Notes: generated by a model not told the origin, from the sequence alone. Counted from the first letter of the stretch, positions 1 through 10,381 are shown. The stretch: DNA of 64,000 bases from Acidovorax sp. NCPPB 4044 (GCF_028069655.1 NZ_JAMCOS010000001.1:4308001-4372000), one strand, 5' to 3'. Translations and numbers: made by a program.

Positions 1-434
1 TGGACGAAGTAATCGAACGGCTCGGCGCCGGTCGCGGCGCGCGCACGGGCCAGATCGCCGAGCGGGTCGGCCGACGACGCGGCCGAGGCGGGCCGGCTGG
101 CGCCGCTGCGGGGCACGGACGCCGCCGCCACGGCAGCGGAGGCCGCGGGCGTGCTGGCCGGCGCGGGCTCCACGCCTGCGACCGCGGGCGTGGATGCCAC
201 AGGGGCGGGAGGCCGGGCCGGGTTCTTGCCGTACAGCGGGGAATTGGGGTCCCAGTTCTTGTTGCGCTGGGATTCGAGGGCATCCTGGTCGGTGCCGCGC
301 GCCCCGCCCTTGTTGAGGAACGGCACGGGCACCTTGGTCACGTAGACCGCCACGGCGAGCGCGACGCCCAGCCCCACGACGATCCCCAGGATGAAGCCGA
401 CGGCCGAACCGCCGCTTTGCTGCTTCTTGGTCAT
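1..434 (-). CDS. SPOR-domain cell-envelope protein (FtsN-like), partial
   Basis: Likely a membrane-anchored peptidoglycan-binding protein of the FtsN/SPOR type. The ATG is at 434 and the frame runs off the left edge, so about 144 residues are visible. Residues 1-11 are a short basic cytoplasmic tail and about 12-33 are one Gly/Val/Ala-rich membrane segment. A long Ala/Pro-rich periplasmic linker follows, and the last visible residues (DYFVQ) match the usual opening of a SPOR domain. It starts 13 bases after argS and is probably co-transcribed with it, a common Burkholderiales arrangement. The SPOR domain itself is outside the window, so its presence is inferred. Confidence 0.8.
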   Translation of the reverse strand, partial: MTKKQQSGGSAVGFILGIVVGLGVALAVAVYVTKVPVPFLNKGGARGTDQDALESQRNKNWDPNSPLYGKNPARPPAPVASTPAVAGVEPAPASTPAASAAVAAASVPRSGASRPASAASSADPLGDLARARAATGAEPFDYFV

Positions 435-447
435 ATTTGCTCGAGAC

Positions 448-2157
448 TCACATTCTGGCTGGCGCCGACACGCCCAGCACGGCGAGGCCATTGTGCAATA
501 CCTGTGCCGTGGCGGCGACGAGCGCCAGGCGCGCACGCTTGACCGCCTCGTCGTCCACGAGGATGCGTTCCGCGTCGTAGTAGCTGTGGTAGCTCGCGGC
601 CAGGTCGCGCAGGTAGAAAGTCACGTCGTGCGGGGCTTCGCCTTCGGCTGCGGCGGTGAGCATCTCAGGGTACTTGGCGAGCTGCAGCATGAGGGCCTGC
701 GCCTGCGGGCCTTCCAGCGCCGACAGATCGGTGCCCTGGAGCGAAGCCACGTCGTCGCCGCCCTGCTCCTGCCAGGCCCGCAGCACCGAGCAGATGCGCG
801 CATGCGCGTACTGCACGTAATAGACCGGGTTGTCGTTGTTCTGCGCCACGGCCAGATCGACGTCGAAGGTGTATTCGGTGTCGGGCTTGCGGCTGAGCAG
901 GAAGAAGCGCACCGCGTCCTTGCTGGTCCACTCGATCAGGTCGCGCAGCGTGACGTAGCTGCCCGCGCGCTTGCTGATCTTCACCTCCTCGCCGCCCTTG
1001 ACCACGCGCACCATGGTGTGCAGCACGTAGTCGGGGTAGCCCTGGGGGATGCCCACATCGGCGGCCTGCAGGCCGGCGCGCACGCGCGCGATGGTGCCGT
1101 GGTGGTCGGTGCCCTGGATGTTCACCACCTTGGCGAAGCCGCGCTCCCATTTGGCGATGTGGTAGGCCACGTCGGGCACGAAGTACGTGTACGTGCCGTC
1201 CTTCTTGCGCATCACGCGGTCCTTGTCGTCGCCGTAGTCGGTGGACTTCAGCCACAGCGCGCCGTCCTGCTCGTAGGTGTGGCCGTTCGCGACGAGGCGC
1301 TGGACCGTGTTCTCCACGCGCCCGGAGGTGTAGAGGCTCGACTCCAGGTAGTACTGGTCGAAGTGCAGGTTGAAGGCCTGCAGGTCCTTGTCCTGCTCGT
1401 TGCGCAGGTAGGCCACGGCGAACTGGCGGATGTTGCCTTCGTCTTCCACGTCGCCGTTGGCGGTGAACTCGCGGTCGTCGGCCTTGACGGTCTTCCTGGC
1501 CAGGAAGTCGTTCGCGATGTCCTGGATGTAGTCGCCGTTGTAGAACGCCTTGCTGGCGGGGTTCTCGGGATCGGTGGGCCAGCAGTCGTCGCCCGGCTTG
1601 AAGCCCTTGGCGCGCAGCTGCGTGCTCTTGGTCAGGGTCTCGATCTGCACGCCCGCGTCGTTGTAATAGAACTCGCGGTGCACGCCCCAGCCCTGCGTGG
1701 CGAAGAGGTTGCAGATGGCGTCGCCCAGCGCGGCCTGGCGGCCGTGGCCTACGTGCAGCGGACCGGTCGGGTTGGCCGAGACGAATTCCACCAGCACGCG
1801 CTGGCCGTTGTTCTTCTGGTAGCCGAAGCGCTCGCCCGCGGCCAGCACTTCGCGCACGATTTCCTGTTTGGCGGCGGGCTTCAGGCGGATGTTGAGGAAG
1901 CCGGGCCCGGCGATCTCGATGGCATCCACCCAGCGCGCGAAGGCCGGCGCGGCCTCCAGCGCCGCCTTGAGCTGTTCGCCCAGGGCACGGGGATTGAGCT
2001 TGAGCGGCTTGGCGAGCTGCATGGCGGCGGTGCAGGCGAAATCGCCGTGCGCGGCCACCTTGGGGGATTCAAAAGCGGCGCGCCCGGCGGAGCCGGGCGA
2101 GAGTTTTTCCAGCTCGCCGGCCAGCGCCGCGAGCAATTCCTGTTTGACGGAGAGCAT
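448..2157 (-). CDS. argS: Arginyl-tRNA synthetase
   Basis: Cytoplasmic class I aminoacyl-tRNA synthetase that charges tRNA-Arg with arginine. The 569-residue protein has the normal family length. It has an N-terminal Add-1-like domain, the HIGH-type ATP site HVGH at residues 135-138, the KMSKS-equivalent KISKRAG at 393-399, and a C-terminal helical anticodon-binding domain. The segment [13 protein letters not shown] near residue 321 is also typical of ArgS. The SPOR protein gene follows in the same direction. A long open frame on the opposite strand is a GC-driven shadow. Confidence 0.98.
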   Translation of the reverse strand: MLSVKQELLAALAGELEKLSPGSAGRAAFESPKVAAHGDFACTAAMQLAKPLKLNPRALGEQLKAALEAAPAFARWVDAIEIAGPGFLNIRLKPAAKQEIVREVLAAGERFGYQKNNGQRVLVEFVSANPTGPLHVGHGRQAALGDAICNLFATQGWGVHREFYYNDAGVQIETLTKSTQLRAKGFKPGDDCWPTDPENPASKAFYNGDYIQDIANDFLARKTVKADDREFTANGDVEDEGNIRQFAVAYLRNEQDKDLQAFNLHFDQYYLESSLYTSGRVENTVQRLVANGHTYEQDGALWLKSTDYGDDKDRVMRKKDGTYTYFVPDVAYHIAKWERGFAKVVNIQGTDHHGTIARVRAGLQAADVGIPQGYPDYVLHTMVRVVKGGEEVKISKRAGSYVTLRDLIEWTSKDAVRFFLLSRKPDTEYTFDVDLAVAQNNDNPVYYVQYAHARICSVLRAWQEQGGDDVASLQGTDLSALEGPQAQALMLQLAKYPEMLTAAAEGEAPHDVTFYLRDLAASYHSYYDAERILVDDEAVKRARLALVAATAQVLHNGLAVLGVSAPARM

Positions 2158-2285
2158 CCGCGGATTCTACGGGTGGGCCCGTCATCCGCCCGGCGCCGGC
2201 CGGCGTTAAGCTGGGCAGCCCCGTCCGCCGCCGTCGGCGCCGGGGCGGTTTCCCTGGAACATCCCACCCCCTGCAGGAGCATTAC

Positions 2286-2618
2286 ATGAAGAAACCACTG
2301 CTTTCGATGCTGGCCGCGGCCAGCCTGGCCTTCTCCTTCGCGGCCCATGCCGCCGACGCCCCCGCCGCGGCCGCCTCGGCGCCCGCCAAGGCACCCACCG
2401 CGCAGCAGAGCAAGATGGCCACGTGCAATGCCGAGGCCAAGGACAAGAAAGGCGACGAGCGCAAGGCCTTCATGAAGACCTGCCTCTCGGCCAAGAAGGA
2501 AACCACCCAGCAGGACAAGATGAAGACCTGCAACACGGATGCCAAGACCAAGGCACTCAAGGGCGACGAGCGCAAGGCGTTCATGAAGGAATGCCTGGCC
2601 AACAAGCCTGCCGCCTGA
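2286..2618 (+). CDS. psiF: PsiF repeat periplasmic protein
   Basis: Small secreted protein of 110 residues belonging to the phosphate-starvation-inducible PsiF family, whose biochemical role is unknown. Residues 1-22 form a clear signal peptide with an AHA-A cleavage site, followed by an Ala/Pro-rich linker. Two PsiF repeats follow, each with a Cys near its start and a KGDERKAFMK-x-CL signature. The gene stands alone and is followed by a strong terminator. No Pho box was identified upstream, so phosphate control is not shown here. Confidence 0.88.
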   Translation: MKKPLLSMLAAASLAFSFAAHAADAPAAAASAPAKAPTAQQSKMATCNAEAKDKKGDERKAFMKTCLSAKKETTQQDKMKTCNTDAKTKALKGDERKAFMKECLANKPAA

Positions 2619-2648
2619 CCCCCAGAGGCCGCCGCCTCACCGGAGATA

Positions 2649-2680
2649 CCCCGCGACGCCGCAAGGCCCGCGGGGTTTTT
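2649..2680 (+). terminator. Rho-independent terminator of psiF
   Basis: Perfect 7-bp stem (ccccgcg at 2649-2655 with cgcgggg at 2669-2675) followed directly by five T residues. It ends the psiF transcript and faces the convergent DUF2214 gene. Confidence 0.85.
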
Positions 2681-2695
2681 GCCTTCGGAAGCGGC

Positions 2696-3151
2696 TCAGC
2701 GCGTCCAGACGCCGCGCGCGAGCAGCGTGGCGGCCAGGGGGATCAGCGCCAGCAGGTGCGCCTCGATCATGACGATGCGGCGCGTGCTGCGGATCTCGGC
2801 CTCGCCCGGCAGCGCGCCGGTGGCCCGCAGCGCCCGGCGCCAGCGCAGGAAGCGCAGCGTGGGCGCGATGGACATCAGCCCGATCACCACGAAGAGCGTC
2901 ACCTTCAGGTGCAGCAGCGGCTGGGACCCGTACCAGGCCCCGCCCTTCATGCCCCAGAACGTGCGGGCCAGCCCCGTGCCGAGCACGAGCAGCGCGGAGA
3001 TCCCGTAGATCAGGTCCACGCGCGCCAGGCGTTCGACCACCGCGGCATTCATCCATTCCTTGCGGCACAGGGCGGCCTCGCTCGCGAGGAACACGGCCAT
3101 CGTGAGGATGGCCAGGAAATGGGCATAGGCCAGCAGGGCTTCGGTGGTCAC
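2696..3151 (-). CDS. DUF2214 family inner-membrane protein
   Basis: Integral membrane protein of 151 residues with four hydrophobic segments (about residues 5-25, 45-65, 82-102 and 128-147). The overall pattern, including a conserved His in the first helix (YAHFLA) and an Arg/Lys-rich loop before the last helix, fits the DUF2214 family. No function is established for this family. It lies between the psiF terminator and the PQQ dehydrogenase gene, which is transcribed in the same direction 69 bases upstream, so a shared transcript is possible. Confidence 0.75.
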   Translation of the reverse strand: MTTEALLAYAHFLAILTMAVFLASEAALCRKEWMNAAVVERLARVDLIYGISALLVLGTGLARTFWGMKGGAWYGSQPLLHLKVTLFVVIGLMSIAPTLRFLRWRRALRATGALPGEAEIRSTRRIVMIEAHLLALIPLAATLLARGVWTR

Positions 3152-3220
3152 GCGGCGTCCTTGTTCAACAAAGGGGTTGGCGCATCGTACCGCCGCCCCC
3201 GCCGCGGTCTGCTCGCCGCG

Positions 3221-5842
3221 CTATTTCTGCGCCGGCACCGCGTAGGCGCGCACGCTGTCGCCCGGCTTGGTGCCGGTGGAACCGTGCCCGCCCGCCACGA
3301 CCACCACGTACTGCCGGCCATCCTCGCCGGTGTAGCTCATCGGGGTGGCCTGGCCGCCCGCGGGCAGGCGGTCCTGCCAGAGCATGCGGCCGTCGGTGAG
3401 GTCGTAGGCGCGCACATAGTTGTCGAGCGCGCCCGAGTAGAACGCCACGCCGCCGCCCGTGAGCATCGGCCCGCCGATGCCCGGCACCCCCATGCGGAAA
3501 GGCAGCGGCAGCGGCGAGAGATCGCGCACCGTGCCGTTGCGGTGCTTCCATGCGACCTCGCCGGTGCGCAGGTCCACGCCCGCCACATAACCCCAGGGCG
3601 GTGCCTGGCAGGGCAGGCCGACGGGCGACATGAACGGCTTCATCGAGGCGGCGAACGGTGCGCCGAAGTTCTCGTTCAGGGCCGGCAGGCTGCCCTTGGG
3701 CGGGCCGCCCTCCTGCACCATGAGGCTGGTGTCGTCCTTGCGCGGCACGAGCTTCGACACGAACGCGAGGTAGGTGGGCGTGGTGAAGGCGACCTGGCGC
3801 TGCGGATCGACGGCGATGCCGCCCCAGTTGAAGACGCCGAAGTTGCCCGGGTAGACGATGGAGCCCTGCTCCGAGGGCGGCGTGAAGCGGCCTTCGTAGC
3901 GCAGGCGGTGGAAGGCGATGCGGCAGGCGAGCTGGTCGAACATCGTCCCGCCCCACATGTCGCGCTCGCGCAGCGGCGGCGGATCGAACGACAGGGCCGA
4001 CTTCGGCTGCGTGGGCGCCGTGCGGTCGCCCTTGGCCGCGCCCTGCGGCGCCGGGTGCTCCTGCACCGGCAGCACGGGCGTGCCGGTGCGCCGGTCGAGC
4101 ACGAAGAGTTCACCCTGCTTGGTGGGCTGCACCAGCGCCGGCACGGTCTGCCCGCCGACCTGCAGGTCGATGAGCGTCGGCTGCGAGGGCACGTCGTAGT
4201 CCCACAGGTCGTGGTGCACGGTCTGGAAGTGCCAGCGCACGCGGCCGCTGTCCAGGTCCAGCGCGACGACGGAGGACGAATAGCGCTCCACCGCAGGGCT
4301 GCGGTTGCCGCCCCACTGGTCGGGCGGCTGGTTGCCCATGGGCACGTAGACCATGCCCAGCGCCTCGTCCACGCTGGAAATCGACCAGCTGTTCGGCGAA
4401 TTGGGCGTGTAGGTGCGGCCGGGCGGCAGCGGGGCCGTGTCGTCGGGGTTGCCGGAATCCCAGTTCCACACCAGCGCTCCGGTGTCGATGTCGAACGCAC
4501 GGATCACGCCCGATTGCTCCTTGACGGAGGCGTTGTCCAGCACCGTGCCGCCGACGATCACCAGGCGCTGCGTGACGACCACGGGCGAGGTGGAGTAGTA
4601 GGCGCCCGGGCGCAGGTTGGGCATGCGCTGCCAGAGGTCGATCTGGCCCGTGCCGCCGCCGAAATTGGTGCAGACCGCGCCGCTGTCCGGGTTGAGGGCG
4701 ATCACGCGGCCGTCGGCCGTGGGCATGAAGAGCTTGGCGCGGCAGGCCGGGTCCTTGGGGCCGCGCTGCGCGGCGATGGGCGGCTGGCGCTGGGCGGCCG
4801 CCTGTTCGGCGGGCGCGGCGGGCTGCGTGGTGGTGGGCGATGCGTGCTGCGCGGGCTCGGCGCGTTCGCCGCCGGCGGCGATGCCGGCCACGGCGCCCAG
4901 GGCCGCGGGCGACGCGTCGGCGACGGGGTCGCGCGGCGGCTGGTACGAGAGCCCGCGGCAGGTCAGATGCTGCAGCGCGAGCTTGTTCTCGATTTCGGGG
5001 TCATAGCGCCAGAGCTGCTTGCCCGTCGTGGCGTCGAGCGCGATCACCGACTGGTGCGGTGTGCAGAGGAAGAGGCGGTTGCCGATCTTGAGCGGCGTGA
5101 CCTCGTAGGTGGTTTCCTCGGGGTCGCCGTCCTTGCCGCGCAGGTCGCCCGTGCGGTATTCCCAGGCCATCTGCAGTTGCGATGCGTTGGCCGGCGTGAT
5201 CTGTGCCAGCGGCGAGAAGCGCTGCCCATAGCCCGTGCGGCCGTAGGCGTGCCACTCGCCATCGGGCAGGCTGGGCGCGGCCTGCGCGGCGCCGGCCACG
5301 GGCTCGGTGCCCAGGCGGCCAGCCAGTTCGTGCGGCGCCGTGAACCACGAGGCCACCGCCACGGCGGCCGAGACCAGCAGCGCCAGCCCCAGCGCCACGC
5401 GCGGCATGCGCAGCCGGCTGGCGGCCACGGTCACGGTCACGGTCGCGGGAGGGGCAGCCGCGGGAACGGGCGCCGCGCCGGCCGCGGGCGCCACGGCCCC
5501 GCGCAGCAGCGAGCGGCGCATCCAGGGCGTGGCGAGCCAGAAGCCCAGCACGAAGAGCACGTCCAGCCGCGCGGCGAGCGGCCACCAGTCCACGCCGATC
5601 TCCCAGACGGCCCAGGCGGTGGAGCCCAGCAGCAGCGCGGCATACAGCCACAGGGCCGCCGCGGACCGGCGCGCGAGCAGCACGCCGGTGGCCAGCAGCG
5701 CGAGCCCGGCGATGAGGTAGTAGGGGCTGCCGCCCAGGGAGACGAGCCACCCGCCGGCAGCCGCGACGGCCACCCCCAGGATGCCGAAGAGAGCGCCGGT
5801 GGCGCGTGCGAGGCCTGCCATGTTGTTGTCCTTTGTGTCCAT
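3221..5842 (-). CDS. Membrane-bound PQQ-dependent dehydrogenase (glucose/quinate/shikimate family)
   Basis: Quinoprotein that oxidises sugars or polyols (glucose, quinate or shikimate type) on the periplasmic face and passes electrons to ubiquinone. The 873-residue protein has five N-terminal membrane helices (about residues 8-135) and a large beta-propeller domain with repeated PQQ-type blades such as YAYDxxTG and ALDxxTGKxLW. The start at 5842 has a GGGG Shine-Dalgarno. An in-frame ATG 21 bases downstream is an alternative, and a longer upstream reading has no membrane character. An Ala/Pro/Gln-rich stretch of about 50 residues interrupts the propeller after the HLTCRGLSY segment. Substrate cannot be assigned by eye. 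Confidence 0.92.
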   Translation of the reverse strand: MDTKDNNMAGLARATGALFGILGVAVAAAGGWLVSLGGSPYYLIAGLALLATGVLLARRSAAALWLYAALLLGSTAWAVWEIGVDWWPLAARLDVLFVLGFWLATPWMRRSLLRGAVAPAAGAAPVPAAAPPATVTVTVAASRLRMPRVALGLALLVSAAVAVASWFTAPHELAGRLGTEPVAGAAQAAPSLPDGEWHAYGRTGYGQRFSPLAQITPANASQLQMAWEYRTGDLRGKDGDPEETTYEVTPLKIGNRLFLCTPHQSVIALDATTGKQLWRYDPEIENKLALQHLTCRGLSYQPPRDPVADASPAALGAVAGIAAGGERAEPAQHASPTTTQPAAPAEQAAAQRQPPIAAQRGPKDPACRAKLFMPTADGRVIALNPDSGAVCTNFGGGTGQIDLWQRMPNLRPGAYYSTSPVVVTQRLVIVGGTVLDNASVKEQSGVIRAFDIDTGALVWNWDSGNPDDTAPLPPGRTYTPNSPNSWSISSVDEALGMVYVPMGNQPPDQWGGNRSPAVERYSSSVVALDLDSGRVRWHFQTVHHDLWDYDVPSQPTLIDLQVGGQTVPALVQPTKQGELFVLDRRTGTPVLPVQEHPAPQGAAKGDRTAPTQPKSALSFDPPPLRERDMWGGTMFDQLACRIAFHRLRYEGRFTPPSEQGSIVYPGNFGVFNWGGIAVDPQRQVAFTTPTYLAFVSKLVPRKDDTSLMVQEGGPPKGSLPALNENFGAPFAASMKPFMSPVGLPCQAPPWGYVAGVDLRTGEVAWKHRNGTVRDLSPLPLPFRMGVPGIGGPMLTGGGVAFYSGALDNYVRAYDLTDGRMLWQDRLPAGGQATPMSYTGEDGRQYVVVVAGGHGSTGTKPGDSVRAYAVPAQK

Positions 5843-6017
5843 GCCCCAGCCGGCCATCGGCGCAGCGCTGCAGCGGGGATGGAAAAGGGAACCGGCCGAA
5901 AGCAGTGAATCTAGGCCTGCGGGCCGGCCGCACCCCGTCGGCACGGCGCCTGCACGCCTGTGGGCGAAGGCCTACAGCTGCGTGGCTGCGATCCGCCCGG
6001 GCGCCGGGCGGCCCGGT

Positions 6018-6659
6018 TCAGCGCGCGCCGAATTCCCGCCGCACCCAGTCGTCGAGCAGGCTTTTCTCGTAGCGCAGCGGATCGCTGGCGCCGCGCGCGC
6101 CGCGCTCCATGAAGGCGGGGTCGCGCAGGGTGCGCCGGCCCGACTGCAGCACGGTGCCGTCGGCGCCCAGGCGCTTGAATTCGAGGTCGATGCGCGGCGG
6201 GTACACGTCGCGCACGATGCGCACCTGCCCGGCCTGCGCACCGCGCGCGGGCTCGAAACCGCCTGCGCGCTGCACGTCGGTGAGGCGCACTTCCAGGCGC
6301 TGGCCTTCGGGCAGTGCGGCGGCCGCGGCCTCGGACAAATGCAGGCACAGCGCATCCACCCAGGCACGGCGCGCGCGCGGGCTCTCGGGCGTGCCCTGGC
6401 GGGCGTCGCTGAAGCGGCCGTGGTCGTCGTAGGTCACGCTGACGATGCCGGCCGGCGGCGAATTCGCCGCCCGGCCTGCGCCCGGGGACGGCACGGGCGC
6501 CCCGCCGCCCGGCGTGGGGGTGGCGCCGGCGGCCTCGGGCGCGGAAGGGCTGGGCTGCGGCGCCCCCGCGCAGCCGGCCAGGGCGGCGGCCAGCGCCAGC
6601 ACGGCGGCGGCAGCGGCCACGCGGCGGAAGGGATGCGGGGCGGGCGGAAGAGGCGTCAT
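6018..6659 (-). CDS. DUF3016-type lipoprotein
   Basis: Predicted lipoprotein of 213 residues: a hydrophobic leader ends in the lipobox LAGC, followed by a Pro/Ala-rich spacer. The C-terminal two thirds carry the pattern I associate with DUF3016: VTYDDxGRFSDA, LPEGQRLEVRLTDV, YPPRIDLEF and a final YEKSLLDDWVRREF. The function of the family is unknown. Its ATG overlaps the stop of the upstream lysR gene (ATGA), so the two genes are translationally coupled. Longer upstream starts would run inside lysR and are rejected. Confidence 0.8.
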   Translation of the reverse strand: MTPLPPAPHPFRRVAAAAAVLALAAALAGCAGAPQPSPSAPEAAGATPTPGGGAPVPSPGAGRAANSPPAGIVSVTYDDHGRFSDARQGTPESPRARRAWVDALCLHLSEAAAAALPEGQRLEVRLTDVQRAGGFEPARGAQAGQVRIVRDVYPPRIDLEFKRLGADGTVLQSGRRTLRDPAFMERGARGASDPLRYEKSLLDDWVRREFGAR

Positions 6660-7636
6660 GGCAGGGGTCCTTGCGGGGCTGGCAGTGCGGAAAGGGCGTC
6701 GTGCGTCGCGCGGCGCCAGAAGGCCGGCTGCGCGTAGTGGTGCTTGAGGTAGTCGATCCAGAGGCGCACGCGCAGCGGCAGATGGCGCGCATGGGGAAAG
6801 ACCACGTAGATGCCGTTGGGCGGTGCGGCGAAATCCTCCAGCACGGCCACGAGGCGGCCGGCCGCGATCTCTGACTCCACCTCCCAGGTGCTGCGCCAGG
6901 CGATGCCCCAGCCGCCCAGGCACCAGTCGTGCAGCACCTGGCCGTCGGAGCAGTCGAGCGGACCGGCGGGCTTGAAGTGCGCCACCTCGCCGGTCGCGCC
7001 GTCGCCCTCGGCCGCGGGCATGCGGAACGCCCAGCCGCGCGTCTGCGAGGCGTCGCTCGACAGGGTCAGGCAGGCGTGGCGCGCCAGGTCGGCGGGGTGG
7101 CGCGGCGTGCCGTGGCGCTCCAGGTAGGCCGGCGTGGCCACGCAGAGCCGGCGGTTGTCGGCGATGCGCACGCTCACGAGCGAGGAATCCGGCAGGTCGC
7201 CCACGCGCACCGCGCAGTCGAAGCCTTCGCCGGCCAGGTCCACCACGCGGTCGCTGAGGTTGAGCGAAATGCTCACGTCCGGGTGCAGGTCGCGAAACAG
7301 CGGCACCAGCGGCGCCACGTGCCGCCGCCCGAAGCCCGCGGGCGCGGTGATGCGCAGGTGCCCGGTGGCGCGCGCACCGCCCACCGAGACGCTGGCCTCG
7401 GCCTCGGCCACGTCGGCCAGCAGGCGCTGGCAGTCCTCCAGGAAGGCGCTGCCCTCGTGCGTGAGGCTGATGCGCCGCGTGGTGCGCACCATGAGCTTCA
7501 CGCCCAGGTGCTCTTCCAGCGCATCGAGCCGCCGCCCCATGATGGCCGGCGCCACGCCCTCGGCACGCGCCGCGGCCGTGAGGCTGCCGCGCGTCGCGAC
7601 CGACACGAACGACTCGAAGGCCTTGAGCTTGTCCAT
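6656..7636 (-). CDS. LysR-family transcriptional regulator
   Basis: DNA-binding regulator of 326 residues, normal LysR length. Residues 1-60 form the winged helix-turn-helix (AFVSVAxxGSLTAAARxEGV type) and about 90-300 form the periplasmic-binding-like effector domain. It resembles the large CrgA/DmlR-like subgroup found in many copies in Burkholderiales, so a target cannot be named. It is translationally coupled to the DUF3016 lipoprotein downstream, which may simply share its transcript. The gene upstream on the other strand is glcB, 349 bases away, with a dispersed repeat between them. Confidence 0.93.
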   Translation of the reverse strand: MDKLKAFESFVSVATRGSLTAAARAEGVAPAIMGRRLDALEEHLGVKLMVRTTRRISLTHEGSAFLEDCQRLLADVAEAEASVSVGGARATGHLRITAPAGFGRRHVAPLVPLFRDLHPDVSISLNLSDRVVDLAGEGFDCAVRVGDLPDSSLVSVRIADNRRLCVATPAYLERHGTPRHPADLARHACLTLSSDASQTRGWAFRMPAAEGDGATGEVAHFKPAGPLDCSDGQVLHDWCLGGWGIAWRSTWEVESEIAAGRLVAVLEDFAAPPNGIYVVFPHARHLPLRVRLWIDYLKHHYAQPAFWRRATHDALSALPAPQGPLP

Positions 7637-7985
7637 GGCGGGCGATTATGGGCAGGGATGTAACGCATCGCCGTGCCGCGCGCCGGGACGGGACAAAACA
7701 GTTCCAGGCCGGATCACATCCATGCCGCCGATTCCATTGAATAGTTTGCTATTAATTAAATAGCAAACGAACGGACACCGTTGTTGCATGCGCCCGCCAT
7801 CTGCGCGACACCGGTGGATTTGTGCAAAAAAGTCACTGGTTCTGAGATTTGTGCGCTGTTTATGCGGATAAACAATTCAAATACAGTGGCCTCACGGTGG
7901 CCGCCCTGCCGCGTCTTCCCCGCGGGCGGCGACCTTCGCCCTCCCCTCCCATCGTTCCGTTCACTCACCGACCCTGCCGCACACC
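7637..7985. other. Intergenic region between lysR and glcB
   Basis: 349 bases without a supported gene. It contains copy 1 of the dispersed hairpin repeat (7721-7769) and an AT-richer stretch around 7810-7885 that is a plausible location for the glcB promoter. I could not identify a convincing -35/-10 pair. Confidence 0.6.
7721..7769 (+). repeat. Dispersed hairpin repeat, copy 1
   Basis: Begins CATGCCGCCGATTCCATTGA and ends with a perfect 9-bp hairpin (GTTTGCTAT ... ATAGCAAAC). It is the best-preserved of six related copies in this window and lies between lysR and glcB. I do not recognise the family. Confidence 0.8.
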
Positions 7986-10193
7986 ATGACCGACCGCACC
8001 ACCGTCCACGGCCTGCAAGTGGCCTCCTCCCTGCACCGATTCATCGAAGACCGCGTGCTGCCCGGCACCGGCGTCGATACCGCCGCGTTCTGGTCCGGCT
8101 TCGACGCCCTCGTGGCCGAGCTGGCGCCCAGGAACATCGCCCTGCTGGCCGAGCGCGACCGCCTGCAGAAGGAATTGGACACGTGGCACCAGGCCCACCC
8201 GGGCCCCATCGCCGACATGGCCGGCTACCGCGGCTTCCTGGAGCAGATCGGCTACCTGGTGCCGCAGCCCGGCGCCGTACAGGCCACCACGGCCAACGTG
8301 GACGACGAACTGGCGCTGCAGGCGGGCCCGCAGCTCGTGGTGCCGATCCTGAACGCGCGCTACGCGCTCAACGCCGCCAACGCGCGCTGGGGCTCGCTCT
8401 ACGACGCGCTCTACGGCACCGACGCCATCCCCGAGGACGGCGGCGCCGAGAAGGGCCAGGGCTACAACCCCGTGCGCGGCGCCCGGGTGATCGCGTACGC
8501 GCGCAACGTGCTGGACACCAGCGCCCCGCTCGCGGCCGGCTCGCACAAGGACGCCGCGGCCTACCGCATCGAAGGCGGCCAGCTCGCCGTGGCGCTGGAA
8601 GATGGCTCCACCACGGGCCTGAAGGACCCCGCCCAGTTCGTGGGCTACCAGGGCGACGCCGCCGCGCCGTCCTCAGTGCTGCTGCGCCACAACGGCCTGC
8701 ACCTGGACATCCGCATCGACCGCGGCACGCCCATCGGCAAGACCGACCCGGCCGGCGTGAGCGATCTGGTGCTGGAGGCCGCGCTCTCCACCATCCTCGA
8801 CCTGGAGGATTCCGTGGCCGCGGTGGACGCCGACGACAAGGTGGCCGGCTACGCCAACTGGCTCGGCATCCTGCAGGGCACGCTCACCGAAACCTTCCAG
8901 AAGGGCGGCAAGGCCCTCACGCGCGGGCTCAACCCCGACCGCCTCTACACCGCGCCGGACGGCCGCGGCGAAGTGCGTTTGCACGGCCGCTCGCTCATGT
9001 TCCTGCGCAACGTGGGCCACCTGATGACCAACCCGGCCATCCTCTGGACCGATGCGCAGGGCGCGCAGCGCGAGATCCCCGAAGGCATTCTGGACGCCGT
9101 GGTCACCACCGCCATCGCGCTGCGCGACCTGCAGGGGCAGGGCAAGGACGGCGTGCGCAACTCGCGCAAGGGCAGCGTCTACATCGTCAAGCCGAAGATG
9201 CACGGCCCCGCGGAAGTCGCCTTCGCGAGCGAACTCTTCGGCCGGGTGGAGCGGCTGCTGGGTCTGCCCGAGAACACCGTCAAGCTGGGCATCATGGACG
9301 AGGAGCGCCGCACCAGCGTGAACCTGAAGGCCTGCATCGCCGCCGCCAGCGCGCGCGTGGCCTTCATCAACACCGGCTTCCTGGACCGCACGGGCGACGA
9401 GATGCACACCGCCATGCGCGCCGGCCCGATGGTGCGCAAGGGCGACATGAAGACCAGCGCCTGGATCCAGGCCTACGAGAAGAACAACGTGCTCGTGGGC
9501 CTGGCCTGCGGGCTGCGCGGCCGCGCGCAGATCGGCAAGGGCATGTGGGCCATGCCCGACCTCATGAAGGCCATGCTGGAGCAGAAGATCGCCCATCCCA
9601 AGGCCGGCGCCAACACCGCCTGGGTGCCCAGCCCCACGGCCGCCACGCTGCACGCGCTGCACTACCACCAGGTCAACGTGGCCGACGTGCAGAAGGCGCT
9701 CGAACAGCAGGACGCCGGCGCCGAGCGCGACACGCTGCTCACGGGCCTGCTCACCGTGCCCGTGGCCGCCGACCCGCAGTGGACCGATGCCGAGAAGCAG
9801 CAGGAGCTGGACAACAACGCGCAGGGCATCCTGGGTTACGTGGTGCGCTGGGTCGACCAGGGCGTGGGCTGCTCCAAGGTGCCCGACATCCACGACGTGG
9901 GCCTGATGGAAGACCGCGCCACGCTGCGCATCAGCAGCCAGCACATCGCCAACTGGCTGCTGCACGGCGTGGTGACCGAAGCCCAGGTGAAGGAAACCTT
10001 CGAGCGCATGGCCGCGGTGGTGGACCAGCAGAACGCGGGCGACCCAGCCTACCAGCCGATGGCCGGCCGCTTCGCCGCATCGCCGGCGTACCAGGCGGCC
10101 TGCGACCTCGTCTTCAAGGGCGTGGAGCAGCCGAGCGGCTACACCGAACCCCTGCTGCACGCCTGGCGGCTGAAGGTGAAATCCGCGGCCTGA
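7986..10193 (+). CDS. glcB: Malate synthase G
   Basis: Condenses glyoxylate and acetyl-CoA to malate in the glyoxylate/glycolate pathway, in the cytoplasm. The 735-residue length matches the G isoform (about 720-735), which has a characteristic N-terminal and inserted domain. Recognisable segments include the TIM-barrel piece [16 protein letters not shown] near residue 265, the [14 protein letters not shown] segment, the [13 protein letters not shown] segment and [11 protein letters not shown] near the active site. It is monocistronic, with a strong terminator immediately downstream. Confidence 0.97.
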   Translation: MTDRTTVHGLQVASSLHRFIEDRVLPGTGVDTAAFWSGFDALVAELAPRNIALLAERDRLQKELDTWHQAHPGPIADMAGYRGFLEQIGYLVPQPGAVQATTANVDDELALQAGPQLVVPILNARYALNAANARWGSLYDALYGTDAIPEDGGAEKGQGYNPVRGARVIAYARNVLDTSAPLAAGSHKDAAAYRIEGGQLAVALEDGSTTGLKDPAQFVGYQGDAAAPSSVLLRHNGLHLDIRIDRGTPIGKTDPAGVSDLVLEAALSTILDLEDSVAAVDADDKVAGYANWLGILQGTLTETFQKGGKALTRGLNPDRLYTAPDGRGEVRLHGRSLMFLRNVGHLMTNPAILWTDAQGAQREIPEGILDAVVTTAIALRDLQGQGKDGVRNSRKGSVYIVKPKMHGPAEVAFASELFGRVERLLGLPENTVKLGIMDEERRTSVNLKACIAAASARVAFINTGFLDRTGDEMHTAMRAGPMVRKGDMKTSAWIQAYEKNNVLVGLACGLRGRAQIGKGMWAMPDLMKAMLEQKIAHPKAGANTAWVPSPTAATLHALHYHQVNVADVQKALEQQDAGAERDTLLTGLLTVPVAADPQWTDAEKQQELDNNAQGILGYVVRWVDQGVGCSKVPDIHDVGLMEDRATLRISSQHIANWLLHGVVTEAQVKETFERMAAVVDQQNAGDPAYQPMAGRFAASPAYQAACDLVFKGVEQPSGYTEPLLHAWRLKVKSAA

Positions 10194-10212
10194 CGCGCGC
10201 ACCCTGTCCGGC

Positions 10213-10243
10213 AAAAAGCGGCTCCTGCGGGAGCCGCTTTTTT
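10213..10243 (+). terminator. Terminator of glcB
   Basis: Perfect stem gcggctcc/ggagccgc (10218-10225 with 10230-10237) around a TGCG loop, flanked by an A tract before and a T tract after. It may work on both strands. Confidence 0.9.
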
Positions 10244-10381
10244 GTGCGCCGCACCATTTATTCATGTAACAAATCACACATGGCAATCAGGGAAAACCCT
10301 GGAAATTGCAATGATTTGGATCAAGAAATGGCACACTCGGCCGTTAGAGAGGGGACCACCCCCACCTCCGAGTCCGCCCCC

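Noticed and set aside
391..2289. Long open frame opposite argS
   Set aside because: Antisense shadow of a certain gene in high-GC DNA; His/Val/Arg-rich product with no recognisable domain.
2423..5908. 1,161-codon open frame on the plus strand
   Set aside because: Runs opposite the PQQ dehydrogenase and DUF2214 genes; Arg/Gly/His-rich composition typical of antisense frames.
10244..10381. Sigma-54 or sigma-28 promoter before the chemoreceptor
   Set aside because: A TGGCAC-like string exists but lacks the required TTGC partner at the right spacing; no sigma-28 match was convincing.
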